A DNA stretch of 64,000 nucleotides from Hyphomicrobiales bacterium (GCA_900472605.1 UCJD01000067.1:1-64000); one strand, 5' to 3'; counted from the first letter of the stretch, positions 27,759 through 37,015 are shown. The notes: a model not told the origin generated them from the sequence alone. Made by a program: numbers and translations.

Positions 27759-28898
27759 TCAAGCGGCGGCAAGCGCCGTCATGTAGGCGTAGCCGCGTGC
27801 CGACTGCCTCTGCTCGGCGACATGCAGCTTCTCGACCATCTCCAGCAATTCCTGCACCGCGCCATGAGTGGCGTTACGGCTGCGGAAACTCTGCAGCAAC
27901 CGGCCGCAGACATTGGCAAGCATCGTGCCTGATGTGGATTTCGACGCCTCGCGCCACAGCAAGGTGGCTTCGACGAAGATCACGCTGATATCGCGGGTGA
28001 GACCGGCCGATTCGTAAAGCGCACGCACGGCGTGCATGCGTCCGGTGGCCAGGATCGAGCGCACCCGTCGCTCGTCGCAGCCTGTCAGGTTGACGATGGC
28101 ACCGGCGAAGAACTCGATCTTGCCCGAGCAAAGCGTGTGCATGAGGAAGGATGGCGTCAGGCGTCCGCTGACGCGAAGATGCTCGACCAGATCGGCAACT
28201 TCGCGCGGCGTAATCTCACCGGCAATGGCGACGATCGCGGTTTCCGTCGCCTCGCGGGCAACGCGCTGTAGGCGGCCGGTGCCGATCGCCGCCTGCGCCA
28301 GAGGCAGATTGATCAGCGCGTTGCTCACATGCTGCGTCAGCAGCTGGCGGGCGTCGGCCGGCAGGTCCGGGCGATCGAGCAGCAGGTTGCGGACTTCGCA
28401 GTCGTCGCCTAGCCGCTCGGCAATGCGCTTCAGCGCGTGCGGGGCGATTGCAGCACCTTCGTTCTCAAGCAGGCAAAGCACATCTTCCTCGCCGCCGATT
28501 TCGGCCAGGGCGGCGGAGACGGAACGCGAGATGCTGGAGCGGGCGGCAATCAGCATGCGGGTCACTGCGCTGCCGCGTGCTGCGAGATCGACCAGATCCG
28601 CGTCCGACAGAAGCGGTGAACAGGTGATGGCGTGGCAGGCGATCTCCGCCTGGTCACCAGCCAGCGACAGGACGAGCGCGCGGGGCGCATCCGGCGACCA
28701 TGCAATGGCTTCGGCCATGGCAAGGCGAACTTTCGGCGATGGGTCGTCGAGAAGGAACGTCATGGCCATTTCTGCGGCCTTGCGCTCTTCCAGCGACATA
28801 TCCGACTGCAGGTAGGCCCGGCCGAGCGCGCTCGCGGCTCTCGCCCGGTCTCCAGCCTTGGCAGTCTCAACCCAACGAAGAAATGCCTCTACGATCAC
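27759..28898 (-). CDS. DUF2336-domain protein
   Basis: A 379-residue all-helical protein of the DUF2336 type common in alphaproteobacteria. HEAT-like helix pairs are visible, for example AMAEAIAWSPDAPRALVLSL and EALARGSAV-like repeats. The start is uncertain: GTG at 28898 (MIVEAFLRW) is preferred because GGGG is six bases upstream; a TTG start at 28910 would add four residues. No enzyme motif is seen. It converges on the hypothetical gene at 27343. The family has no firmly known role; scaffolding is a guess. Confidence 0.8.
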   Translation of the reverse strand: MIVEAFLRWVETAKAGDRARAASALGRAYLQSDMSLEERKAAEMAMTFLLDDPSPKVRLAMAEAIAWSPDAPRALVLSLAGDQAEIACHAITCSPLLSDADLVDLAARGSAVTRMLIAARSSISRSVSAALAEIGGEEDVLCLLENEGAAIAPHALKRIAERLGDDCEVRNLLLDRPDLPADARQLLTQHVSNALINLPLAQAAIGTGRLQRVAREATETAIVAIAGEITPREVADLVEHLRVSGRLTPSFLMHTLCSGKIEFFAGAIVNLTGCDERRVRSILATGRMHAVRALYESAGLTRDISVIFVEATLLWREASKSTSGTMLANVCGRLLQSFRSRNATHGAVQELLEMVEKLHVAEQRQSARGYAYMTALAAA

Positions 28899-29018
28899 TG
28901 CGAACCCCAATCCTCAAGCGCGATTCTCTCGCACCCCAAGTGTTGAGGATGACGGTAGCGGCAAAAAGTTTATGATTGGTTCACCATATACCTTAACCCG
29001 CGAGTGACCATTGCGGCG

Positions 29019-29621
29019 TCAGACCTTGGGTCGAAAAAGCTCGAACACGTCGCTGCTCTCGCTGTAGTCCATGTAGCCGAGGCGCGCGACGGGTCGTGCC
29101 AAGCCCATGTCGATGCGGCCATCGCGCAGGATCGCCTCGTCGATATGGATACCGACGACCTGGCCGAAGATCATGACGTTCTCGGAGGGCTCGCCGCTAA
29201 GCGACTTCGGCTCGATGATTTCAGTCACCTTGCATTCCAGAACCGCGAAGGCTTCGGCGACATAAGGCGCATCCACCAGTTCACCCTTCTTCGGCGTCAG
29301 TCCCGACAATGCGAACTCGTCAACGTCGTAGGCGACGGAGGCCGAGGACATGTTCATCTTGTCGATCAGGTTGCGGCTCACGAAGTTGCAGGTGAATTCG
29401 CCCGTTTCGCTGGCGTTCCGATAGCTGTCCTTGCGGCCGCTCGAGGAAAACATCACGAGCTTCGGACGGTCCGACACGGCGTTGAAGAACGAGTATGGCG
29501 CGAGGTTGAGCGAGCCGTCCCTGCCCTTGCTGCCAATCCAGCCGATCGGCCTCGGCGACACGATCGCCTTGAAGGGATCGTGCGCAAGGCCGTGCCGGTT
29601 CTGATCCGTCGTATAGAACAT
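29019..29621 (-). CDS. flavin reductase-domain (FMN-binding split barrel) protein
   Basis: A 200-residue protein of the flavin reductase-like, FMN-binding family. Landmarks are IVSPRPIGWIGSKGRDGSLN (about 20-39), LAPYSFFNAVSDRPKLVMFS, and ETGEFTCNFVSRNL. It probably binds FMN and reduces flavin or a small substrate with NAD(P)H. Its ATG overlaps the TGA of the nitroreductase gene by one base (TGATG), so the two are translationally coupled and may form a two-component redox pair. Confidence 0.87.
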   Translation of the reverse strand: MFYTTDQNRHGLAHDPFKAIVSPRPIGWIGSKGRDGSLNLAPYSFFNAVSDRPKLVMFSSSGRKDSYRNASETGEFTCNFVSRNLIDKMNMSSASVAYDVDEFALSGLTPKKGELVDAPYVAEAFAVLECKVTEIIEPKSLSGEPSENVMIFGQVVGIHIDEAILRDGRIDMGLARPVARLGYMDYSESSDVFELFRPKV

Positions 29622-30205
29622 CAGCCTTCCCCGCCGACCCAGGTGACCGTTTCGGAAAGCTCGGGACGCGGACGTTCGACAGCCGGAAAGCTCGTAGAGC
29701 CCATATGAATGAAGCCGGCAACCTTCTCACCAGGCTCGACGCCCAGCAGCGGATAGGCGCGTTCGTCATAGGCGAACCACTCGGTCAGCCAGTTGGCAAC
29801 CCAGCCATGGGCGTTGGCCGCGAAGATGATGTTGAGGCAGACGGCGCCGGCAGACATCAGCTGCTCCCATTCCGGGACCTTGATATGCGGGCCTGCCTTG
29901 CTGACAACCGCAACGACGACGGGCGCGCGGGTGAAGCGGCTGCGCTCGACCTGGATCATCTCGTCGGACAAGTCGGGCTTCTTTTCCAGGGCAAGTTTCA
30001 GAAGCTCCTCGCCGATGCGGGCGCGCTCCTCGCCGCGATAGACGATGAACCGCCAGGGCGCCAGCTTGCCGTGATCGGGAACGCGCGACGCAAGGCGCAG
30101 GATTTCCTCAATCTCCGGCTTTTCGGGACCGGGCTCGGACATCTGGAAAGCGGGGATCGAGCGGCGGACACCGAGGTAGTCGATGAGCTTGATATCGGAT
30201 TTCAT
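29621..30205 (-). CDS. nitroreductase-family protein
   Basis: A 194-residue FMN-dependent NAD(P)H oxidoreductase. Family landmarks are RRSIPAF (FMN phosphate), SRVPDHGKLAPWRFIV, AGAVCLNIIFAANAHG and GEKVAGFIHMGS. The start at 30205 (MKSDIKLIDYLG) is chosen; a TTG two codons earlier is less likely. No strong ribosome site is seen. It overlaps the flavin reductase gene by one base. Substrate is unknown; quinones, nitro compounds or flavins are the usual range. Confidence 0.88.
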   Translation of the reverse strand: MKSDIKLIDYLGVRRSIPAFQMSEPGPEKPEIEEILRLASRVPDHGKLAPWRFIVYRGEERARIGEELLKLALEKKPDLSDEMIQVERSRFTRAPVVVAVVSKAGPHIKVPEWEQLMSAGAVCLNIIFAANAHGWVANWLTEWFAYDERAYPLLGVEPGEKVAGFIHMGSTSFPAVERPRPELSETVTWVGGEG

Positions 30206-30276
30206 AGGCAAGGAACTTTCATTTTCATCACGGTATCGGGGATGGGTCTTGAATTTGCCATCCGGTTGGTCTTGAA

Positions 30277-31413
30277 GTGGCCTCTGTCATTTCAGTTGTC
30301 AATTGGTTCGCAAAACACATGCTCGGCATTTTGCCATACGCCCGCTGGAGTGTTGCCGCAGCCCTCCTTGCCTTGATCCCCGCCGGTGCCGGCGCGCAGG
30401 ACGCCTTCAAGGAGTTCAAGCAGCTCGACACGACCGCGAAGATGCCCAAGCTCAACGCCTTCATCGCGCCCGGCTCGGCGCCCCAGGGTACGAAGCTGCA
30501 TTCCGTCGCGCTCGAGGCGAAGCTCACGGCATCAGGCGATGCCGTCAAGGACGGCCTCTCCTGGTATGTGTTCAGCCCGGTCGCGGGCAGCGACGGAAAG
30601 CTGCCGCTGATCGCCAGCTCCCAGGGTGGTTCGGCCGACTTCCAGCTGGCGCCGGGCGACTATTTCGTCAACGTTTCCTTCGGCCGCGCCGGTGTGACGC
30701 GTAAGCTCTCGGTTCCCGAGGACGGCGCGCTTGAAAAGCAGACCATGGTTCTGGAGGCCGGCGGGCTGCTGCTCAACGCGGTCTCCGGATCTGATGTGAA
30801 AATCCGGCCGGATCAGCTGAGCTTCTCGATCTATTCAGCCGATGTGCGCGATGACGGCGAGCGTGGCCTCGTGATGGCCGACGTGCCGCCGAACACCGTC
30901 GTGCGGCTCAACGCCGGCACCTATCACGTGGTTTCCGATTACGGCGAGACCAATGCGTCGGTGCGTGCCGATATCCAGGTGGAAGCGGGCAAGCTCACCG
31001 AGGCGACAATCCAGCACAAGGCGGCGCAGATCACCTTCAAGCTGGTTTCAGACAAGGGCGGCGAAGCGATCGCCGATACCGCCTGGTCGATCCTGACGGC
31101 CGCGGGCGACAGTGTCGGCGAAAGCGTCAGCGCGTTTCCGACGATGGTGCTTGCCGAAGGCGAGTATTCGGCTGTCGCGCGTAACAAGGACAAGATCTAT
31201 CAGCGCGAATTCAAGGTCGAGGCCGGCAAGAATACCGACGTCGAGGTGCTGATGAAGGACGTGCAGCCGGATCAGGGGCCGGCCGCTACGACGCTGCAGC
31301 AGCTGCCGCCGGATCAGCAGGGCCAGACTGAACAGTCGCACGCTTCACAACCGCTGCCTTCGTTCGAGCAGCTTCAAAGCGGCGCTGCGGCCGGCGGCGT
31401 CGATTCAGACTGA
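30277..31413 (+). CDS. exported conserved hypothetical protein
   Basis: A 378-residue protein carried out by a signal peptide ending AGAGAQ (about 30-41). The mature part is beta-rich with three repeated sheet units of the carboxypeptidase-regulatory kind, seen as APGDYFVNVSF, NAGTYHVVSDYGETNAS and AEGEYSAVARNKDKIYQREF. It ends in a Gln/Pro-rich tail. I do not recognise a named family. The start is uncertain: GTG at 30277 or ATG at 30319, which leaves a more normal signal peptide. A shared terminator follows. Confidence 0.75.
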   Translation: MASVISVVNWFAKHMLGILPYARWSVAAALLALIPAGAGAQDAFKEFKQLDTTAKMPKLNAFIAPGSAPQGTKLHSVALEAKLTASGDAVKDGLSWYVFSPVAGSDGKLPLIASSQGGSADFQLAPGDYFVNVSFGRAGVTRKLSVPEDGALEKQTMVLEAGGLLLNAVSGSDVKIRPDQLSFSIYSADVRDDGERGLVMADVPPNTVVRLNAGTYHVVSDYGETNASVRADIQVEAGKLTEATIQHKAAQITFKLVSDKGGEAIADTAWSILTAAGDSVGESVSAFPTMVLAEGEYSAVARNKDKIYQREFKVEAGKNTDVEVLMKDVQPDQGPAATTLQQLPPDQQGQTEQSHASQPLPSFEQLQSGAAAGGVDSD

Positions 31414-31444
31414 CACCGATCTCTATCTTCACTGCCATGAACGC

Positions 31445-31476
31445 AAAACGCCCGGCCATTTCGGACCGGGCGTTTT
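31445..31476. terminator. bidirectional terminator between the exported protein and thrS
   Basis: AAAACGCCCGG and CCGGGCGTTTT are perfectly complementary over 11 bp, with a 10-base loop, so T-runs occur on both strands. It serves the gene ending at 31413 and thrS ending at 31498. Confidence 0.9.
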
Positions 31477-31497
31477 CTATGTCTGTGGGGCGAAAGC

Positions 31498-33504
31498 TTA
31501 GGCGGCCTTCGCCTTCTTGGCGGCAGCCTTACGCAGCACATCCGGCGGCGTCGCTTCATGCGTCAGCGATGCGATCGCGTCGTCGAGCGACATGGAGCTC
31601 TGCTCCTGGCTGCCGAGGCGACGGATATTGACCGTACGCTCCTCGGCTTCCTTCTTGCCGCAGACGATGATCACGGGCACCTTGGTCACCGAGTGTTCGC
31701 GGACCTTGTAGTTGATCTTCTCGTTGCGGAAGTCGGTCTCGACGTGGAGACCTGCCTCGCGCAGCGCCTCGGCCACTTCCTCACCGTAAGCGTCGGCTTC
31801 CGACGTGATCGTCGCGACGACGATCTGCAGAGGTGACATCCACAGCGGCAGGTGGCCGGCGAAGTTCTCGATCAGGATACCGAGGAAGCGCTCCATCGAG
31901 CCGCAGATGGCGCGATGAATCATCACCGGCTGCGTCTTTTCCGAGTTGCTGTCGATATAGAACGCGCCGAAGCGCTCCGGCAGGTTGAAATCGACCTGCG
32001 TGGTGCCGCACTGCCATTCGCGACCGATCGCGTCCTTCAGCGTGTATTCGAACTTCGGACCATAGAAGGCGCCCTCGCCCGGCAGGATGCCGGTCTTGAT
32101 GCGGCCGCCGGACTGTTCCTCGATCTGCTTCAGCACATCCATCATCACGCTTTCGGCCCGATCCCAAAGGGCGTCGGTGCCGACGCGCTTTTCCGGACGC
32201 GTGGAGAGTTTCACGACGATTTCCTTGAAGCCGAAGTCTTCATAGACCGACAGGATGAGATCGTTGATGCGCAGGCATTCCGCCTCCAACTGCTCGTCGG
32301 TGCAGAAGACGTGCGCATCGTCCTGGGTAAAGCCGCGCACGCGCATCAGGCCGTGCAGCGCGCCCGAGGCTTCGTAGCGGTGCACCGTGCCGAACTCGGC
32401 AAGGCGGATCGGCAGTTCGCGATAGGACTTCAGGCCGTGCTTGAAGATCTGCACGTGACCCGGGCAATTCATCGGTTTCAGCGCGAAGACGCGGTTGTCG
32501 GCCTCCTTGTCCTCAGGGTGCGTGAAGGCATAGGCCGACTTCACGGCGAACATGTTTTCCTGGTACCAGCCCCAGTGGCCCGAGGTTTCCCAGAGCGAGG
32601 CGTCGAGCACCTGCGGCGCGTTGACTTCCTCATAGGTGCCGGCGAGACGACGGCGCATGTAGGAGGTCAAGGCCTGGAACATCCGCCAACCCTTGCCGTG
32701 CCAGAAGACGACGCCCGGGCCTTCTTCCTGGAAATGGAAAAGATCCATTTCGCGGCCGAGCTTGCGGTGATCGCGCTTTTCGGCTTCCGCCAGCATGTGC
32801 AGGTAGTTGTCGAGATCGGCCTGCTCGGCCCAGGCGGTGCCGTAGATGCGCGAGAGCATCGCGTTGTTGCTGTCGCCACGCCAATAGGCACCGGCCACCT
32901 TCATCAGCTTGAAGGCCGTACCGATCTGGCCGGTCGAGGCCATGTGCGGGCCGCGGCAAAGGTCGAACCATTCGCCCTGATTGTAGATCTTCAGATCCTG
33001 TCCCTCAGGGATCGCGTCGACGAGTTCGACCTTGTAGTTCTCGCCCTTGGCGGCGAAGACTTCCTTGGCCTTCTCGCGCGACCAGATCTGCTTGGTGAAG
33101 GCAGCGTTGCGCGAGATGATCTCCTTCATCTTCTTTTCGATCTTGGGCAGATCGTCGGGCGTGAAGGGCTCGTTCTTGGCGAAATCGTAGTAGAAGCCGT
33201 TCTCGATCACCGGGCCGATCGTCACCTGCGTGCCGGGCCACAGTTCCTGCACGGCTTCGGCCATCACGTGCGCCGCGTCATGCCGGATCAGTTCCAGCGC
33301 GCGGGGATCGGTGCGGGTGATGATCTCGATCTTGCCGTCGATGACAGGATCGGAAAGGTCGCGCACGGTGCCGTCGATCGCAATGGCGACGGCCTTCTTG
33401 GCAAGCGACTTGGAAATGGATTCGGCGACATCCTTGCCGGTTGCGCCAGCATCGTAGCTGCGCACCGAACCATCGGGGAATGTCAGGGAAACGGATTGGG
33501 ACAT
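31498..33504 (-). CDS. thrS: threonyl-tRNA synthetase
   Basis: A 668-residue class II synthetase. The N-terminal TGS domain (about 1-65), the editing domain with RHDAAHVMAEA (HxxxH), the zinc/active-site region with CRGPH, motif 2 (YEASGALHGLMRVRGF) and motif 3 (HRAICGSMERFLGILIE), and the C-terminal anticodon-binding domain are all present in order. The ATG at 33504 follows AAGGAGA; the frame is open 10 codons further upstream. It probably has its own promoter and ends at the shared terminator at 31445. Confidence 0.98.
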   Translation of the reverse strand: MSQSVSLTFPDGSVRSYDAGATGKDVAESISKSLAKKAVAIAIDGTVRDLSDPVIDGKIEIITRTDPRALELIRHDAAHVMAEAVQELWPGTQVTIGPVIENGFYYDFAKNEPFTPDDLPKIEKKMKEIISRNAAFTKQIWSREKAKEVFAAKGENYKVELVDAIPEGQDLKIYNQGEWFDLCRGPHMASTGQIGTAFKLMKVAGAYWRGDSNNAMLSRIYGTAWAEQADLDNYLHMLAEAEKRDHRKLGREMDLFHFQEEGPGVVFWHGKGWRMFQALTSYMRRRLAGTYEEVNAPQVLDASLWETSGHWGWYQENMFAVKSAYAFTHPEDKEADNRVFALKPMNCPGHVQIFKHGLKSYRELPIRLAEFGTVHRYEASGALHGLMRVRGFTQDDAHVFCTDEQLEAECLRINDLILSVYEDFGFKEIVVKLSTRPEKRVGTDALWDRAESVMMDVLKQIEEQSGGRIKTGILPGEGAFYGPKFEYTLKDAIGREWQCGTTQVDFNLPERFGAFYIDSNSEKTQPVMIHRAICGSMERFLGILIENFAGHLPLWMSPLQIVVATITSEADAYGEEVAEALREAGLHVETDFRNEKINYKVREHSVTKVPVIIVCGKKEAEERTVNIRRLGSQEQSSMSLDDAIASLTHEATPPDVLRKAAAKKAKAA

Positions 33505-33706
33505 TTTAGACTTCTCCTTGTCCAGTCCCGCCAACGAATGCGGGTGGTTGCAATGACGCGTTTCGGGTCACGAATACGCCGCCGCCTGATACCGGGATTT
33601 GCCGCTCCAGTAAAGGAAAAGTGGTTCCATCCGCCAGAGCTGTCGATCGAATTGACATCAAGAGCGCCCGTGGCAAACTTCGGGAATACGCAACGCAGGA
33701 TGGAAC

Positions 33707-34111
33707 ATGATCCTCTATACCACCGTTGGAACCGACAACCTGACGCGCTCGCTGCGCTTCTACGACCCGCTGTTCGGCGAAATGGGCCTCGAGCGCTGCT
33801 TTCTCGATGACATGTCGGCCTCCTGGGGGCGCAAGGATGACGTTTCGGTTTCCCGCTTTTCCATCGGCTACCCCTTCCAAGGGCAGGCGACCGCCGGCAA
33901 CGGGACGATGACGGCCTTTCGGGTAGACACGCCAGCAAACGTCGACCGGTTGCATGCGACAGCACTGGCGAAGGGCGGTTCTGACGACGGCGCGCCGGGC
34001 TATCGGACTCGTTACGAGGGAGGGCCATATGCCGCCTATGTACGCGACCCCGACGGCAACAAGCTTGCCTTCATCAGCTATGGCGCGGACGCCACCTCGA
34101 CCAAAGGCTAG
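33707..34111 (+). CDS. VOC-family (glyoxalase-like) protein
   Basis: A 134-residue single VOC fold: MILYTTVGTDNLTRSLRFYDPLF at the start (written here by its ends MILYTTVG and RSLRFYDPLF), and YAAYVRDPDGNKLAF near the end, both typical of glyoxalase/bleomycin-resistance relatives. Such proteins bind a metal and act on small molecules or resist them; the substrate is unknown. Its TAG overlaps the stop of the convergent DUF1697 gene. The region between it and the thrS start holds their divergent promoters. Confidence 0.85.
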   Translation: MILYTTVGTDNLTRSLRFYDPLFGEMGLERCFLDDMSASWGRKDDVSVSRFSIGYPFQGQATAGNGTMTAFRVDTPANVDRLHATALAKGGSDDGAPGYRTRYEGGPYAAYVRDPDGNKLAFISYGADATSTKG

Positions 34112-34650
34112 ATAACGGAACCCTGCGTGACCATCTCTGCTAAGCCGCGCACCGTATTCCAGTTGCGGAGCGTGCCCACGCCCATGCGCTTCGTGGTCAG
34201 CGCCGAGAGCAGTTTCCATTCGCTCGGTTTGCCGGCGAAGTCGATCCACAGATCGCCGCCCACAACGGCAAGGCGGTGGCTCGGTTGCGCGTAGGTCTGC
34301 AAGGTGGCGAGCACCGTCTGATCGAGCGGCTTGCGCATGACGCGCAGGATCACCTGGCTGCCGTCGCCATCGGGAAACGGATTGGCACGGGCAAGCGTGC
34401 GCCATGCTTCGCCTTCGCGGACGATGATATCGACCGGCTTGCCGAAGCGCGCGCGGAACGCCTGCTCCAGACGGCTTTCGATATCACCGATCGGTGACGA
34501 TCGCGTTTCGAAAACGATGTTGCCGGTCGAGACGAGCGTTCGCGGGTTTTGATATCCGAGCGACGACGACATGTCGCGCAGCTCCGACATGATCACGCGC
34601 CTGCCGGGCGCCAGCACGATGCTGTGGAGGAGTGCGACGTAGGTGGTCAC
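34108..34650 (-). CDS. DUF1697-domain protein
   Basis: A 180-residue protein of the DUF1697 family, whose usual start, here (V)TTYVALLHSIVLAPGRRV, is followed by LGYQNPRTLVSTGNIVF and the C-terminal KRMGVGTLRNWNTV. The start is GTG at 34648-34650; GTGA overlaps the YidD stop by four bases. A longer open frame upstream of the GTG overlaps YidD and is not real. Family members are present in many bacteria without a known function. Confidence 0.82.
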   Translation of the reverse strand: MTTYVALLHSIVLAPGRRVIMSELRDMSSSLGYQNPRTLVSTGNIVFETRSSPIGDIESRLEQAFRARFGKPVDIIVREGEAWRTLARANPFPDGDGSQVILRVMRKPLDQTVLATLQTYAQPSHRLAVVGGDLWIDFAGKPSEWKLLSALTTKRMGVGTLRNWNTVRGLAEMVTQGSVI

Positions 34651-35048
34651 GCGGTCTTGCGGCCAAGGGCCAGATAACGCCACGGCGTCCACCAGTGGAA
34701 GCGTGGGCCGAGCACGTCGGGAACCTGGTCGAGGCCGCTGGTGCCGCCCGGGCCGCAGCGGCCGACGCGAAACAGCGTCATCCATCCGCCGCTCCACAGG
34801 CCATGGCGGGCGATCGCCTCGTAGCCGTACTCAGAACATGTCGGGATGTGGCGGCAGGAATTGCCGATGAAGCCTGAAAGCGTCAGCTGGTAGAGCCGGA
34901 TAAGGCCCATGCCGAACAGGCGGTCCGGCGTCTTGCGAAACGGTCCGGCGTAGTTGCGCGAACGATGAAGCGATGTCTTCCTCGGCGAAGCGCCGGCGCC
35001 GCCTTCATCTTCATTGTCATCATCGTTCAGCGAGCAGAACTGGCACAT
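34647..35048 (-). CDS. yidD: YidD membrane protein insertion efficiency factor
   Basis: A 133-residue protein with the YidD signature: LIRLYQLTLSGFIGNSCRHI (about 49-68), PTCSEYGYEAIARHG, GGWMTLFRVGRCGPGG. The three Cys positions are conserved. YidD is an inner-membrane-associated helper of YidC in membrane protein insertion. The N-terminal 40 residues are an acidic extension, longer than the usual 70-90 residue protein. The start at 35048 is not supported by a clear ribosome site; a GTG at 35081 is an alternative. Its stop overlaps the DUF1697 start. Confidence 0.9.
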   Translation of the reverse strand: MCQFCSLNDDDNEDEGGAGASPRKTSLHRSRNYAGPFRKTPDRLFGMGLIRLYQLTLSGFIGNSCRHIPTCSEYGYEAIARHGLWSGGWMTLFRVGRCGPGGTSGLDQVPDVLGPRFHWWTPWRYLALGRKTA

Positions 35049-35058
35049 GGCGATCCGA

Positions 35059-35505
35059 TCAGGCTTCCACCGTCTCGGCACGGCTCGCCTCGACCTGTCC
35101 GATGGCGTCGACCACGGCGTCGAACGTCAGCATGGTGGAGGCGTGGCGTGCCTTGTAATCCTTGACGGGGCGCAGATAGCGCATTTCCTCGAAGCGTCCG
35201 GACGGGCCCTCACCGTCTGCCTTCAACATGGCAAGCATGTCCTCGCGGGCCTGGCGCAGTTCGGCGGCACTTGCACCGATCACGTGGCGGGCCATGATCG
35301 AGGAAGAGGCCTGGCCGAGCGCGCAGGCCTTGACGTCTTGGGAGAAGGCCGAGACCGTATCGCCGTCCATCTTCAACCAGATCCTGACCTTCGAGCCGCA
35401 AAGCTTGGAGTGGGCCTGAGCGCTGGCGTCTAAATCATCCAAGGTGCCGATCAGCGGAATATTGCCGGCAAATTCGAGGATTTTGCTGTTGTAAATGTCG
35501 TCCAT
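35059..35505 (-). CDS. IscU/SufU-like iron-sulfur scaffold protein (third cysteine missing)
   Basis: A 148-residue NifU_N/IscU-fold protein. Two cluster ligands are visible, in SKLCGSKVRIWLKMD and DVKACALGQASSSIMARH. The region that holds the third ligand in SufU/IscU (KCATL-like) reads KARHASTMLTF and has no cysteine. It is therefore unlikely to be a normal assembly scaffold on its own. The ATG at 35505 follows GGAAAC weakly. It precedes yidD by 10 bases and probably heads a small unit with yidD and DUF1697. Confidence 0.82.
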   Translation of the reverse strand: MDDIYNSKILEFAGNIPLIGTLDDLDASAQAHSKLCGSKVRIWLKMDGDTVSAFSQDVKACALGQASSSIMARHVIGASAAELRQAREDMLAMLKADGEGPSGRFEEMRYLRPVKDYKARHASTMLTFDAVVDAIGQVEASRAETVEA

Positions 35506-35808
35506 CAGGGTTTCCGCTCCATATTTCAGACGGACCGGCGTTTGGTTGCCTATTGTCGAGCAAACAAAAACACACCGTACCGCGCCGGAAGACTTACATA
35601 GCGATGCCGTTTTCCTATATGTATGTCGTTCGAAGGCCATGAAAATGCAATGGCCTCGTGTAAGTTTGAATGGGAAACCGTGCCGGAAGGGTCAACGTTT
35701 TTCGCCCTGAAAGCCCCGGAGCCTGCCAAAGGTGCACTATTCCCGCATGGGATTGCCAGTGGCTAGTCCGAAATACGGTCCGCGGTGCGGACCAGGAGAC
35801 AGTTGCAT
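35506..35808. other. intergenic region between the IscU-like gene and folE
   Basis: This 303-base divergent intergenic region has no gene. It includes a perfect 7-bp hairpin GGTCCGC-GGT-GCGGACC at 35777-35793, which directly abuts the AGGAGA ribosome site (35794-35798 region) of folE. Formation of this stem could affect folE translation. Confidence 0.55.
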
Positions 35809-36423
35809 ATGGACGCCGTTGTAAAGAATTTTCCGAAGACCACGCCAGACGCCAATCGCCCAAGCCAGAAGGAAGCCGAAGACGCGGTGCGCACCCTGCT
35901 CCGCTGGGCCGGCGACGACCCTTCGCGCGAGGGATTGCTGGATACGCCAGCGCGTGTCGCGAAAGCCTATCGCGAGCTTTTCGCCGGCTACGATATGGAT
36001 GCTGAAGACGTGCTTGGCCGCACGTTCGAAGAGGTCGCCGGCTATGACGACATGGTGCTGGTGAAGGACATTCCGTTCTTCTCGCACTGCGAACATCACA
36101 TGGTTCCGATCATCGGCAAGGCACATGTCGCCTATATGCCTGATGGCAAGGTTCTCGGTCTTTCCAAGATCGCGCGCGTGGTCGAAATTTTCGGTCGTCG
36201 CCTGCAAACGCAGGAAACCATGACCGCGCAGATCGCCCGCTCGATCGACGAAACGCTGGCGCCGCGCGGTGTCGCCGTGATGATCGAGGCCGAGCATATG
36301 TGCATGGCCATGCGCGGCGTTCAGAAACAGGGCTCGACCACATTGACGACAACCTTCACCGGCACATTTAAAACTGAGCCGGCTGATCAAGCTCGGTTTA
36401 TTTCCATGGTGCGGAGCCGCTGA
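35809..36423 (+). CDS. folE: GTP cyclohydrolase I
   Basis: A 204-residue enzyme that converts GTP into dihydroneopterin triphosphate, the first step of folate synthesis. Zinc ligands are in FFSHCEHHMVPIIGKAHVAY and in HMCMAMRGVQKQGS. The length is typical of the type IA enzyme. The ATG at 35809 follows AGGAGA about 10 bases upstream; an earlier in-frame start at 35785 lacks a site. hisI follows after 24 bases. Confidence 0.97.
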   Translation: MDAVVKNFPKTTPDANRPSQKEAEDAVRTLLRWAGDDPSREGLLDTPARVAKAYRELFAGYDMDAEDVLGRTFEEVAGYDDMVLVKDIPFFSHCEHHMVPIIGKAHVAYMPDGKVLGLSKIARVVEIFGRRLQTQETMTAQIARSIDETLAPRGVAVMIEAEHMCMAMRGVQKQGSTTLTTTFTGTFKTEPADQARFISMVRSR

Positions 36424-36447
36424 CCGGCTTCATTTCAGAAAGCCGCG

Positions 36448-36906
36448 ATGATGCCATTTGCCTTCAATGCGCCGTCCGAAGACAAGTCCGAGCTCGAGGA
36501 TGCCGGTGATTTCACGCCGCGGTTCGATGACCGCGGCCTGATCACCGCGATCGTGACAGACGCCCATGATGGCGAACTGCTCATGGTGGCGCATATGAAC
36601 GCCAAAGCATTGGCGCTGACCATCCAAACCGGTCAGGCTCACTATTTCAGCCGCTCGCGCGGCAAGCTCTGGCTCAAGGGCGAGACGTCGGGCAACATCC
36701 AGACCGTCAAGGAAATCCGGACCGACTGCGATCAGGATGCAATTTGGCTAAAGGTCGAAGTTGCCGGCCATGACGCGACCTGCCACACTGGTCGCCGTTC
36801 ATGCTTCTATCGGACGGTGAGCTTGGAAGACGGCAAGCCTATGCTCGAGATTGCCGACGATGAGCGCCAGTTCGATCCTCACGAAGTCTACGGAAAAGAG
36901 CCGTAA
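36448..36906 (+). CDS. hisI: phosphoribosyl-AMP cyclohydrolase
   Basis: A 152-residue enzyme of histidine synthesis that opens the purine ring of phosphoribosyl-AMP. The metal-binding segment TDCDQDAIWLKVE and HTGRRSCFYR (third cysteine) are typical, as is the N-terminal FDDRGLITAIVTDAHDGELL. It is the single-domain form without fused HisE. It is next to folE and probably co-transcribed. Start ATG is 36448 or the following ATG three bases later. Confidence 0.95.
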   Translation: MMPFAFNAPSEDKSELEDAGDFTPRFDDRGLITAIVTDAHDGELLMVAHMNAKALALTIQTGQAHYFSRSRGKLWLKGETSGNIQTVKEIRTDCDQDAIWLKVEVAGHDATCHTGRRSCFYRTVSLEDGKPMLEIADDERQFDPHEVYGKEP

Positions 36907-37015
36907 CAAAGGCATACCGTCTCTTTTTGGGTCAAGAGAAGCGGACATATACCAATTCGAAAGGGTGGCGGCGCACTAATATTTGCCTGCGCGTCGTGCC
37001 AGGGGGAGGTTTGCC

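Noticed and set aside
34651..34797. Upstream extension of the DUF1697 open frame
   Set aside because: It lies inside yidD in another frame; the GTG at 34650 matches the family start.
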